Positions 9,566-16,737 of a stretch of DNA of 64,000 bases are shown piece after piece; the stretch's first letter is position 1; every line of letters starts with the position of its first letter. The DNA is from an uncultured bacterium (GTDB lineage Bacteria > Actinomycetota > Coriobacteriia > Coriobacteriales > Eggerthellaceae). A program made the position numbers and the translations under genes. The stretch spans positions 62,001-126,000 of the forward strand of contig CAJMPP010000001.1 of assembly GCA_905215325.1 (NCBI GenBank), read 5' to 3'. Under the pieces are notes generated by a model. It did not search any database, was not told the origin of the DNA, and saw only the letters and a program-made list of their open reading frames with translations.

Positions 9566-10069
9566 CTAGCGGTTGTTCACGGCCTCGGGATGCAGGTCAT
9601 GGTTTGCCAGGCGATCCCAGGCAACCTGTTCCCAGCGCGTGCCGGGCTTGCCGTAGTTGCAGTACGGGTCGATGGAGATGCCGCCGCGCGGCAGGAACTT
9701 GCCCCACACCTCGATGTACTTCGGGTCCATCAGCGCGATCAGGTCCTTCATGATCACGTTGACGCAGTCCTCGTGGAAGTCGCCGTGATTGCGGAAGCTG
9801 AACAGATAGAGCTTCAGGCTTTTGCTCTCCACCATGCGCACATCGGGCACGTAGGAGATGTAAATGGTGGCGAAGTCGGGCTGGCCGGTGATCGGGCACA
9901 GCGCCGTGAACTCCGGGCAGTTGAATTTCACGAAGTAGTCGTTGCCGGGATGCTTGTTGTCGAACGTCTCAAGCACGCCCGGATCGTAGGTTTGCGGATA
10001 TTGCACGCCTTGGTTGCCCAGAAGCGACAGGTCGTCGGTGCCGGCGCGCATAGGTTTCTCGTTGGTCAT
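9566..10069 (-). CDS. queF: NADPH-dependent 7-cyano-7-deazaguanine reductase
   Basis: QueF reduces preQ0 to preQ1 with NADPH, the last free-base step of queuosine synthesis. The 167-residue protein is the short, single-domain type. CPEFTALCPITGQPD holds the catalytic Cys58 and the following Thr, and FRNHGDFHEDCVN contains the substrate-binding Glu. AAGGAG lies 6 bases before the ATG. It is last in the operon, 112 bases after queC, the largest gap in the group. Confidence 0.95.
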   Translation of the reverse strand: MTNEKPMRAGTDDLSLLGNQGVQYPQTYDPGVLETFDNKHPGNDYFVKFNCPEFTALCPITGQPDFATIYISYVPDVRMVESKSLKLYLFSFRNHGDFHEDCVNVIMKDLIALMDPKYIEVWGKFLPRGGISIDPYCNYGKPGTRWEQVAWDRLANHDLHPEAVNNR

Positions 10070-10181
10070 AGGTTCTCCTTGGGAAGCGTGGCCGGAAGGG
10101 CCGCGCGGGTTTGTATGGATCCGGGACTGCTGGGTAAACGGCCGCCGTGCAGCGGGAGGCGACCCTTCTAGCGGCAGCCTC

Positions 10182-11021
10182 CTACCCTTGGGCGTCCAGC
10201 TTGTCGAGCAGCGGGTCGCGCATGCCGTTGGCCGCAAAGGCGCGATCGCGGTCGATGCACGTGCCGCATTTGCCGCACGGGCGCTCGCCGCCCTCGTAGC
10301 AGCTCCACGTAAGCTCGTAGGGAACGTCCAGCTCAAGACCGCATTTCACGATATCGGCCTTCGACCAGGACACGAAGGGCGCCTCCATGTGCAGCTGGCC
10401 CGCCGTGCCCTGCGTGATGGCAAGGTTCATGGCGTTCACGAACTCGATGGAGCAATCAGGATAAGCGTCGCCGGCCCAATCGTCATGATGCGCGCCGTAG
10501 AACAGCACGCTCGCGCCCAGCGACAGCGCCATGGACGCAGCGCTCGAGAGGAACAGTCCGTTGCGGAACGGCACGTACGTGCTGACCGGAGAGCCGTCCG
10601 CCTCGTCGATCTGCTCGGCGTAGCTTTCCTCGGGAACGTCTTGCGAGGAGTGCTCGAGCAGGCTGCAGTCGCTGTCGGCAAAGATGGCGGAAAGATCGAG
10701 GAAGCGCCGTTCAACGCCGTAATGCGCGGCGACGGCCTTCGCGCTTTCGATCTCCTTCTCGTGACGCTGGCCGTAGGAGATGCTCAGCGCGAACACGTTC
10801 TCCGCCCCGAAGCGCTTGACCGCCAAGGCCAGAAGCGTGCTGGAATCCACGCCGCCGCTGCTGAGCACGAGCGCCTTTTGCGGGTTCTCGCCGCACACTT
10901 TGCCGTTCTCGTCGCGCGGCGCCGGGTCCTCGCCCAGCGTCCCGTGCACGCGCAGGTTCTCACGCGCGTTGGCGGCCGCAGCCGCGAACGAGGAGAACGC
11001 CTGTCCTTCGAAAATGCCCAT
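10182..11021 (-). CDS. queC: 7-cyano-7-deazaguanine synthase
   Basis: QueC turns 7-carboxy-7-deazaguanine into preQ0 using ATP and ammonia. LSSGGVDSST (about residues 52-61) is the PP-loop, and the C-terminal CGKCGTC with an upstream Cys forms the zinc site. At 279 residues it has about 47 more N-terminal residues than most QueC; the in-frame ATG has GAGAGGGG upstream, but a GTG nearer the domain is possible. Its ATG follows the queE stop by two bases, so translation is probably coupled. Confidence 0.94.
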   Translation of the reverse strand: MGIFEGQAFSSFAAAAANARENLRVHGTLGEDPAPRDENGKVCGENPQKALVLSSGGVDSSTLLALAVKRFGAENVFALSISYGQRHEKEIESAKAVAAHYGVERRFLDLSAIFADSDCSLLEHSSQDVPEESYAEQIDEADGSPVSTYVPFRNGLFLSSAASMALSLGASVLFYGAHHDDWAGDAYPDCSIEFVNAMNLAITQGTAGQLHMEAPFVSWSKADIVKCGLELDVPYELTWSCYEGGERPCGKCGTCIDRDRAFAANGMRDPLLDKLDAQG

Positions 11022-11023
11022 CC

Positions 11024-12106
11024 TTACACGCCCCTCTCAACATCGGGCCAAATGACCTTGTGCAGCTGCACTTGGGCGGTTGCCCAGGTCATTTGGTTCT
11101 CTTGCATGAATTCAACGATGCGCGCCGGCTCGATGTCCCCAAAGCACGGGCTCAGGTACACCGGCACGCGCCCCGGCAGATCGAGCTGCCGGGCAACTTC
11201 CAAAGCGCGCGGCAAATCGCCCTGCCCGCACACGAACTTCACCGTGTCGCGCGCGCCGAGCAGGCGGAAGTTCGCAGGCAGCATCTGCTGCTCCATGCCG
11301 CTTGACGGCAGCTTCCAGTCTACGGTGAAGGAGAGCGACCCAGGCGCAGCGTCGCCGACACGCGCACGCAACGCGGCAAGCTCTCCCAGGTCGGCGGCAC
11401 CGTTCGTCTCGATTTCCACGCGCAGGCCGCGCCCGCTCGGGCCGGGTTCGCCCAGCAGCAGCTCCACCAGTTGCGGCAGCAGCGGCTGCAGCACCGGCTC
11501 GCCGCCGGTAAGCGTCACGCATTCCACGCCGGTCTGCCGCACCCACGCCGCCAACTGCTCGGGGGTTTCGCCCTTCGCCGCGGCGCCCGGAACGTTTGCC
11601 CACATGGTGTCGCAGTAAGCGCAACGCAGATTGCAGCCGGTAAATCGGATAAACGCCGCCAGCTTGCCCGCGCACGCCCCTTCGCCGTTGATGCTGACGA
11701 ACCGCTCCGCAACCGGCATGGTTGCCCGGGAACCAGGTTGGTCGACGCTTCGACGTTGCGACATCTTGAAAGCGGCGGCAAGCGAAGATGCCGGCGTTGC
11801 GCCAACAGCGAGGGACGCGGGCGGCTGCGCACCATGCACGGCGACGGGCACCGAGACCGGCGCAGCGCCGGCATCGGGGGTAAGCGAAGCCGTTTGGACA
11901 CCATCGGCAGCGACGGGCTCAGACGTCAGGGAACCGCTAGCGGCGATGGCTGCCGACAACGAGCCATGCACGGTGGCAGGCGCAGGCGCCGGTGCCTTAC
12001 CGGCACCGGACACAGACGCTTGCGCGCCATCGGAGCGCTTGAAGGCCGAGAACGCGTCGTGCAGGCTGCCGTAGGTTGCCGTTGCGTTTTCGTTTTCGCA
12101 GGTCAT
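11024..12106 (-). CDS. queE: 7-carboxy-7-deazaguanine synthase (radical SAM), long N-terminus
   Basis: QueE is a radical SAM enzyme that contracts 6-carboxytetrahydropterin to 7-carboxy-7-deazaguanine. CNLRCAYC is the Cx3Cx2C cluster motif (Cys158, 162, 165 from this start), and TGGEPVLQP follows. The catalytic domain begins near MPVAERFVSINGEG; about 128 Ala/Pro/Val-rich residues precede it. I kept the ATG at 12106 because it lies 7 bases after the queD stop, though without a clear ribosome site. ATG 11764 or 11719 would give a normal-length enzyme. Confidence 0.88.
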   Translation of the reverse strand: MTCENENATATYGSLHDAFSAFKRSDGAQASVSGAGKAPAPAPATVHGSLSAAIAASGSLTSEPVAADGVQTASLTPDAGAAPVSVPVAVHGAQPPASLAVGATPASSLAAAFKMSQRRSVDQPGSRATMPVAERFVSINGEGACAGKLAAFIRFTGCNLRCAYCDTMWANVPGAAAKGETPEQLAAWVRQTGVECVTLTGGEPVLQPLLPQLVELLLGEPGPSGRGLRVEIETNGAADLGELAALRARVGDAAPGSLSFTVDWKLPSSGMEQQMLPANFRLLGARDTVKFVCGQGDLPRALEVARQLDLPGRVPVYLSPCFGDIEPARIVEFMQENQMTWATAQVQLHKVIWPDVERGV

Positions 12107-12113
12107 AGCTTTG

Positions 12114-12533
12114 TTAGGCGCGGTAAATCGCGCAGTTGTTCGGCGTTTCGTACACGTCCACCTGCGACACGGGGAAGCCCTGCTCGGCAAGCTTGCCGAA
12201 GAAGTAGCGCGCCAGATTTTCCGCGGTAGTGCGGAAGGGCATCATCGACAGCGTGAACCCCTCCTCGCGCAGGCAATCCAGGGTTTTGGGCATGAGCGAG
12301 CCCTCCTCCACCACGAACGAGTGGTCGAGTTCCTCGGTAAGATCGCGCAGCGCGTGCTTGAAGTCCGCGAAGTCGATGACCATATCCTTGTGCGTGCCCT
12401 CGGTTTGCAGCTCGGCCTGCTCGAGATACGCCACCACGCGCCAGCGATGACCGTGCAGGTTCTCGCACTTGCCGTGGTAATCGGTCAGGAAATGCGCAGC
12501 GTCGAAGCTGCTCTCCGTTTTCAGCCCATACAT
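12114..12533 (-). CDS. queD: 6-carboxy-5,6,7,8-tetrahydropterin synthase
   Basis: QueD converts 7,8-dihydroneopterin triphosphate to 6-carboxytetrahydropterin, opening the queuosine pathway. The 139-residue protein has the zinc ligands in FDAAHFL and NLHGHRW, the catalytic Cys in GKCENLHGH, and LDHSF. GGAAGG lies about 10 bases upstream of the ATG at 12531-12533. It is the first gene after the riboswitch. The GTP cyclohydrolase that makes its substrate is not in the window. Confidence 0.95.
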   Translation of the reverse strand: MYGLKTESSFDAAHFLTDYHGKCENLHGHRWRVVAYLEQAELQTEGTHKDMVIDFADFKHALRDLTEELDHSFVVEEGSLMPKTLDCLREEGFTLSMMPFRTTAENLARYFFGKLAEQGFPVSQVDVYETPNNCAIYRA

Positions 12534-12651
12534 AGCAAAAGCCCTTCCATCAAGCGAAAACCGCCGTCGGAAAGGCCCTTTTCGAAATGCGCGACAACCT
12601 GCAACGATGCAGCGGAAGCTGTTCACCCCCGCTGATAGAATCGCGTTGTCA

Positions 12652-12680
12652 CGCAAAACGCCCGCCGCGATCAGCGGGCA
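12652..12680 (-). terminator. Riboswitch expression-platform terminator
   Basis: GCCCGC (12674-12679) pairs with GCGGGC (12660-12665) and is followed by GTTTTGCG on the minus strand. It begins five bases after the preQ1 aptamer, the layout of a transcriptional off-switch. Confidence 0.75.
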
Positions 12681-12684
12681 AGGT

Positions 12685-12723
12685 ACCTAGTTTTGTTTAC
12701 CGACAGGAGGTTTTCGAACTGTC
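12685..12723 (-). promoter_or_regulatory. PreQ1-I riboswitch aptamer
   Basis: On the minus strand GACAG and CTGTC form stem P1 around the loop TTCGAAAACCTC. The A-rich tail GTAAACAAAACTAGGT follows. ACCT of the loop can pair with AGGT of the tail to give the P2 pseudoknot. The order (short stem, TTC-starting loop, AAAACTA tail) matches the class I preQ1 aptamer. It precedes queD-queE-queC-queF, whose product it senses. With preQ1 bound, the terminator should form and the operon should shut off. Confidence 0.88.
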
Positions 12724-12739
12724 CATCAATCACGCGGCA

Positions 12740-12766
12740 AGTATACCGCCCCAAAGCCACAAACAA
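12740..12766 (-). promoter_or_regulatory. Promoter of the queuosine operon
   Basis: TATACT (12740-12745) is a good -10 about 15 bases before the riboswitch. The -35 is weak (TTGTTT with a 15-base spacer). Confidence 0.6.
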
Positions 12767-12807
12767 CGCCGAATCCGCACTTCCGCACGATAACCGCAAG
12801 CGCCAGC

Positions 12808-12838
12808 GGACACTTCGGGGACGTAGCACTATCTGTCC
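12808..12838 (+). repeat. REP-like palindromic repeat, copy 2
   Basis: GGACA...TGTCC ends around the core GGGGACGTAGCACTA. It lies left of the RAYT gene. Confidence 0.85.
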
Positions 12839-12895
12839 AATTTCCCCGCAGCGCATAAGGAAGCGCTAAGCCGTGTTTTACACCCGGCGTTCCTG

Positions 12896-12924
12896 CCACC
12901 TCGGGGACGTAGCATTATCCGTCC
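12896..12924 (+). repeat. REP-like palindromic repeat, copy 3
   Basis: Core CGGGGACGTAGCATTATC with a GTCC end; the left end has drifted. It has the same orientation as copy 2. Confidence 0.75.
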
Positions 12925-13267
12925 GACCATCCGCTTCCCCGCAACACACAGGCTACTTGCTTGGAGTCACAGGGATGGAACCATTTCTGACGCTTAGTCC
13001 CAATTTTTCGATGCGCCCACTCATGAAATGCCACTGGGCATCATCGAGAGGACTTTCTGGACATTTAACGCTACGTCCCCGAAGTGACAAACGGCAAAAG
13101 GCACAACGCGCGTTTCCGGAGCGCATTGACAACATCTCTGCAAGGTTTCCCCGGCAGGAAGCAAGCAATTGTGCATGAAATTGCCGGCAAATATCGGACA
13201 GTGCGGACCTAGATAAGCCGATTGGCATCCTGCTAGTCTTTTCGGACAGCAAACGAAAGGAGTCAAC
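12925..13267. other. Leader region of the RAYT gene
   Basis: Apart from repeat copy 4, I see no gene in these 343 bases. AAAGGAG at 13257-13263 is the RAYT ribosome site. Confidence 0.5.
13059..13088 (-). repeat. REP-like palindromic repeat, copy 4
   Basis: GGACATTTAACGCTACGTCC followed by CCGAAGTGAC; opposite orientation to copies 2 and 3, about 180 bases before the transposase gene. Confidence 0.85.
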
Positions 13268-14062
13268 ATGGCCCGGCAGGCGCGAAAAATGGCAAGCTCG
13301 GACACCTATCACGTCATGTGCCGAGGAGTCAGCAGGCACTCGATCTTCGAGGATGCGGCGGATTATCGCCGTTATCGCGAGCTGTTGGAAACTCAGGTCA
13401 ATGGCGGACCTCTGATTCTGTTCGCATGGTGCCTAATGAACAACCATGTTCATCTTGTCGCAAAAGCCACGCTTCCCGAACTGTCCTTCGCCATGAAAAG
13501 CATCAACTGCTCCTACGCTCAGTATTTCAACAAAAGGCACGAACGCGTCGGACACTTATTTCAAGACAGATTCAAAAGCGAGCCAATCGAAACCGATGAG
13601 AGCCTGCTGCAAGTCATTCGCTACGTTCATCGTAACCCGCTTGAAGCCGGGATTACGCAAACCCCCGATTATCGTTGGTCAAGCTATAAAGAGTATTTCG
13701 GCCAAGCGCATCCGATTTGCTCGATGGCGATGATCGCGGATATCGCCGGGGGAACCGCTGCATTCAAGCGCTTTCATGCCGAATCATCGAACACTAGCGA
13801 ATTTATCGAAATCGAACGCAGAAAGCCTCGGCGAGACGATGCGAAGGCTCGAGCAATCGCCGCGCAAGTGCTCGGAGAAAACGCTTGCGAACAGGTCGGT
13901 TCGCTGCCTCGCCAAAGAAGAAACCAAGCTATAGCGAAACTACGCGCTTGCGGCTTGTCGATAAGGGAAATAGAACGCCTGATCGGCGTTTCCCGCGGCA
14001 TTATCGGAGCCATCCCGCCCGCAACAAACTCAGACACCTTAGATGACACTTTGGGGACGTAG
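13268..14062 (+). CDS. REP-associated tyrosine transposase (RAYT)
   Basis: A 264-residue Y1/HUH transposase related to IS200/IS605 TnpA. NNHVHLV (His60, His62) is the HUH metal site, and YFNKRHERVGHLFQDRFKS (Tyr86 or Tyr83) contains the likely catalytic Tyr. The C-terminal part LSIREIERLIGVSRGIIGAI is a helix-turn-helix. AAAGGAG lies 5 bases before the ATG. The frame is intact. Its last codons and TAG stop lie inside a copy of the palindromic repeat that surrounds it. By family knowledge such proteins cut and join single-stranded REP sequences; activity here is inferred. Confidence 0.92.
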   Translation: MARQARKMASSDTYHVMCRGVSRHSIFEDAADYRRYRELLETQVNGGPLILFAWCLMNNHVHLVAKATLPELSFAMKSINCSYAQYFNKRHERVGHLFQDRFKSEPIETDESLLQVIRYVHRNPLEAGITQTPDYRWSSYKEYFGQAHPICSMAMIADIAGGTAAFKRFHAESSNTSEFIEIERRKPRRDDAKARAIAAQVLGENACEQVGSLPRQRRNQAIAKLRACGLSIREIERLIGVSRGIIGAIPPATNSDTLDDTLGT

Positions 14063-14074
14063 CGTTAAGTGTCC
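14045..14074 (+). repeat. REP-like palindromic repeat, copy 5 (overlaps RAYT stop)
   Basis: GACACTTTGGGGACGTAGCG followed by TTAAGTGTCC. The TAG of ACGTAGC is the RAYT stop codon. Together with copy 6 it forms an inverted pair. Confidence 0.92.
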
Positions 14075-14096
14075 AACCCCATGGCGTTACCGGATT

Positions 14097-14127
14097 GGAC
14101 GCTTAACGCTACGTCCCCAAAGCGTCC
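14097..14127 (-). repeat. REP-like palindromic repeat, copy 6
   Basis: GGACGCTTAACGCTACGTCC followed by CCAAAGCGTCC, inverted relative to copy 5 with 22 bases between, so the two can form one large stem-loop. Confidence 0.92.
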
Positions 14128-14149
14128 GACGCCCTGTAGATGCCGAAAA

Positions 14150-14803
14150 CTAGAGCAGCGCCAGCGTGCTTGCTATCAGTTCGTCCCAGGTGTGAGAGAC
14201 AAACGAAGGGCGCTCGGCCATCAGAGCAGGCTCGTTGAACATACCCCAGGTTACCGCCGCGGTGCTTGCACCTGCCGCGTTACCGGATTGCAGGTCGAAC
14301 GGGGCGTCGCCGACGTACAGGCACTCGCTGGGATCGAAGCCCAGCAGCTCGCAACCGCGGACCACCGGCTGGGGATCGGGCTTCGGGCGCTCGATATCGT
14401 CCCAGCCCACGCAGCAATCCAGGTACGATGCGGCGCCCACCACCTCGAGCCCGCGCCAAGCCACCGCATGACGCTTCGAGGTGACCACGCCCAGCTTCAG
14501 GCCCGCACTTGCGAGCTCCGCCAGCGCCTCCACCGTTCCAGGGAACGCCTTGATCATCTTATCGTGCACCGTTTTGTTGTGCGCTCGATACGCTTCGCAG
14601 AACCGCTCCTGCAGAACCGGGTCGTCCGTATAGTCCTTGACCTGCACGGCCAGCGGCTGCCCCACTTTCTGCAGATACTCCTCATCGCTGAGCTGACGGC
14701 CGAGCACCGCAGGGCCCGCATAGCGAAAGCTTGCCAAAAGCAGCTCGCGCGAATCCACCAACGTGCCATCGTTATCGAACAAAACCGCCTTTAGACCAGC
14801 CAT
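14150..14803 (-). CDS. HAD-superfamily phosphatase (Gph/PpaX-like)
   Basis: A 217-residue haloacid-dehalogenase hydrolase. FDNDGTLVDS near residue 9 is motif I with the nucleophile Asp, VVTSKRHAV is motif II, and GDAPFDLQSG is motif IV; RPKPDPQPV holds the motif III Lys. A helical cap lies between. The closest types are phosphoglycolate phosphatase and PpaX pyrophosphatase; the true substrate cannot be read from sequence. GGAAGGAG lies 5 bases before the ATG. Confidence 0.87.
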   Translation of the reverse strand: MAGLKAVLFDNDGTLVDSRELLLASFRYAGPAVLGRQLSDEEYLQKVGQPLAVQVKDYTDDPVLQERFCEAYRAHNKTVHDKMIKAFPGTVEALAELASAGLKLGVVTSKRHAVAWRGLEVVGAASYLDCCVGWDDIERPKPDPQPVVRGCELLGFDPSECLYVGDAPFDLQSGNAAGASTAAVTWGMFNEPALMAERPSFVSHTWDELIASTLALL

Positions 14804-14918
14804 AATGCTCCTTCCACAGCTCTATGAGCCTGCGCCGCAAACCGGCGGGCGGGCAGCATCGAAAGCCACCCCTTGCATGAGCGCTGCCAAAACCGCTCCC
14901 GTCGATTCCCATCGATTC

Positions 14919-14949
14919 GGACACTTAGTACTACGTCCCCAAAGTGTCT
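14919..14949 (-). repeat. REP-like palindromic repeat, copy 7
   Basis: GGACACTTAGTACTACGTCC followed by CCAAAGTGTC, between the HAD gene and the tRNA terminator. Confidence 0.85.
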
Positions 14950-14952
14950 GGG

Positions 14953-14988
14953 GAAAGAAAAAGGCCGCCGGTGGAACCGACGGCCTTT
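14953..14988 (-). terminator. Terminator of tRNA-Ala
   Basis: On the minus strand AAAGGCCGTCGG pairs with CCGGCGGCCTTTTT, then CTTTCC. The stem has about 11 pairs and a T5 run, a strong intrinsic terminator 10 bases after the tRNA CCA end. Confidence 0.9.
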
Positions 14989-14997
14989 GCATTTCCA

Positions 14998-15073
14998 TGG
15001 TGGAGATGATGGGATTCGAACCCACGACCCCTACGTTGCGAACGTAATGCTCTCCCAGCTGAGCTACATCCCC
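14998..15073 (-). tRNA. tRNA-Ala (anticodon CGC)
   Basis: The 76-base gene folds into a full cloverleaf. The acceptor stem GGGGATG/CATCTCC contains the G3-U70 pair that marks alanine tRNAs. The T-arm has GGGTTCGAATCCC and the D-arm TAGCTCAGCTGGGAGAGC. The anticodon loop TTCGCAA gives CGC, reading GCG codons. A73 and the CCA end are encoded. The matching terminator follows directly. Confidence 0.97.
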
Positions 15074-15175
15074 ATGGGTGTTGCGCTTTGCGCGAGAAAG
15101 TATTTTCCTCGTTCAAACGCTGTTTGTCAAACACTTCTTCGCGGGCATCCGCAAAAAGTTCACGCTTGGGACCGC

Positions 15176-15508
15176 TTACGACAGAACGCGCTCTTCCATA
15201 AGAGGAGACTCCATGCCCGGCTCGTCGCCCTCGGGAACGAAAGGCTCGAACAGCGGCTCGCCGTTCTGCGACAGCTCGACCATGCCGGTGAGCACGTCGA
15301 CGTACTGGTACGACTGGCGGGCGGTGCGGCCGCGCTTGCGATCGACCTCCATGATGAACAGCTGCGGGTGCACCTGCATGAGCGTGCCCTCGCTCTCGAC
15401 GATCTTGGAGCGGCCCATGTTGGCGCGCACTTTCAGGCGTTGACCGACGAAATCGTGTAACGTATCATGAATGGAGTCGACGATTTGCGCTTGTTTCGCT
15501 AAGTCCAT
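15176..15508 (-). CDS. veg: Veg family protein
   Basis: A 110-residue protein that matches Veg (DUF1021), a small cytoplasmic protein of Gram-positive bacteria tied to biofilm-matrix control in Bacillus. The typical run is FVGQRLKVRANMGRSKIVES near residues 20-39, followed by QSYQYVDVLTGMVELS. The acidic tail after residue 90 is longer than usual. AGGAAAG lies 7 bases before the ATG. It may belong to a transcript starting upstream near 15560. Confidence 0.85.
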   Translation of the reverse strand: MDLAKQAQIVDSIHDTLHDFVGQRLKVRANMGRSKIVESEGTLMQVHPQLFIMEVDRKRGRTARQSYQYVDVLTGMVELSQNGEPLFEPFVPEGDEPGMESPLMEERVLS

Positions 15509-15831
15509 AGTTGCTCTTTCCTACATAACACACAGATAACAGCTCAAAATTGTATCATGCGGGTCAATGCACGCTTACTTCTCCATGTTTTGCACCTAAT
15601 TCCATAGCAGTTCGCACACAATGGCCATATTCCAAGCACGTTTTAGCCCGCAAACAACGTTTAACGGGCCACACGGCGGCACGGGCTTCCCTGCCGCTGG
15701 CTCAACAGCCGGGGAAACGCTGAGGCAAACAAGCTCGCGCCTACCATAACTTGCAGGCCCGTTTCCCAAACCCCGCATCACGCAAAAAGGGCCGCGACGC
15801 GCACGGCCCAGTTGAGGATCGGTTTCAGTCG
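15509..15831. other. Intergenic region between rsmA and veg
   Basis: It holds the rsmA terminator at its right end and TACAAT at about 15551-15556, a possible veg -10. I see no gene. Confidence 0.5.
15783..15810 (-). terminator. Terminator of rsmA
   Basis: GGGCCG and CGGCCC form a stem followed by TTTTTGCG on the minus strand, about 20 bases after the rsmA stop. Confidence 0.8.
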
Positions 15832-16737
15832 CTAACCCTGCTGCAGCGCGAGCAGCGCCTTGCCCATGCTCACAAACTCGGCAAGAGACAGCGTCTCGCC
15901 GCGACGTTTAGGGTCGATGCCTGCTTGCTCGAACAGCTCCGACAGATGCGGGGCCACCGCGGCACCGCCGGCCCCGCGGCCGGCGAAGTAGGTTTTGCAC
16001 GAGTTCGACAGCGTTTTGCGGCGGCTGGCGAACGCGGCGTCGGCCATGGCGCAAGCAGCGCGCACCACTTCCCCGTCAAGCGGTTTCCCTTGCTCATCAA
16101 GCACAGGCGTGCGGTTCAGGCGGATGACCGCGCTGTCCACGCGCGGCGGTGGGAAGAAGTTGTTGGGACTGACCGGGAAGCGCCCCGCCGGCTGCGCATA
16201 CAGCCGCAGCTTCACGGTGTAGGCGCCGTAGTTCTTCGTACCCGGTTCGGCGGCCATGCGATCGGCCACCTCTTTCTGCACCATCACCGTTGCCGATTCA
16301 AGCGACTCGATGCGCTGGAAATAGTCGAGCACCACCGTGGCGGCGACGGCATACGGCAGGTTCGCCACCAGCTTGTTAGGCGCCTCTTGCCCCTCCAAGT
16401 CGGAAAGCTGCAGGTCAAGCGCATCTTTTTGGATGAGCGTGAACGAATCCCGCCACGGCTCAAGCGTTTCGGCCAGCACAGCAGGCAGGTCGGTATCGCG
16501 CTCGATGGACGTGACGTGCTTCGCGTTTTGCAGCAGGGCCATGGTGAGCGTGCCGATACCGGGGCCGATTTCGAGCACGTTGTCCGCGCCCTCGAGCTCC
16601 GCCAGCGCCACGATCTTCGCCACGATGGCCTCATTGACCAGGAAGTTCTGTCCGAGCGAGTACTTAGCCGAAAGCCCGTGGTCCGCCAGAACCTGCCGCG
16701 TGACCGATAGGTTTGCCAAAGACGATACGCTACCCAC
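15832..16737 (-). CDS. rsmA: 16S rRNA (adenine1518/1519-N6)-dimethyltransferase
   Basis: RsmA (KsgA) dimethylates two adenosines in the 3' hairpin of 16S rRNA late in 30S assembly. The 301-residue protein has YSLGQNFLVN, the SAM motif VLEIGPGIGTLT, and the catalytic VANLPYAVA. The GTG at 16735-16737 overlaps the last codons of the upstream flavoprotein by 8 bases, with GGGGAAG upstream, so translation is probably coupled. Family length and motifs are complete. Confidence 0.93.
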   Translation of the reverse strand: MGSVSSLANLSVTRQVLADHGLSAKYSLGQNFLVNEAIVAKIVALAELEGADNVLEIGPGIGTLTMALLQNAKHVTSIERDTDLPAVLAETLEPWRDSFTLIQKDALDLQLSDLEGQEAPNKLVANLPYAVAATVVLDYFQRIESLESATVMVQKEVADRMAAEPGTKNYGAYTVKLRLYAQPAGRFPVSPNNFFPPPRVDSAVIRLNRTPVLDEQGKPLDGEVVRAACAMADAAFASRRKTLSNSCKTYFAGRGAGGAAVAPHLSELFEQAGIDPKRRGETLSLAEFVSMGKALLALQQG

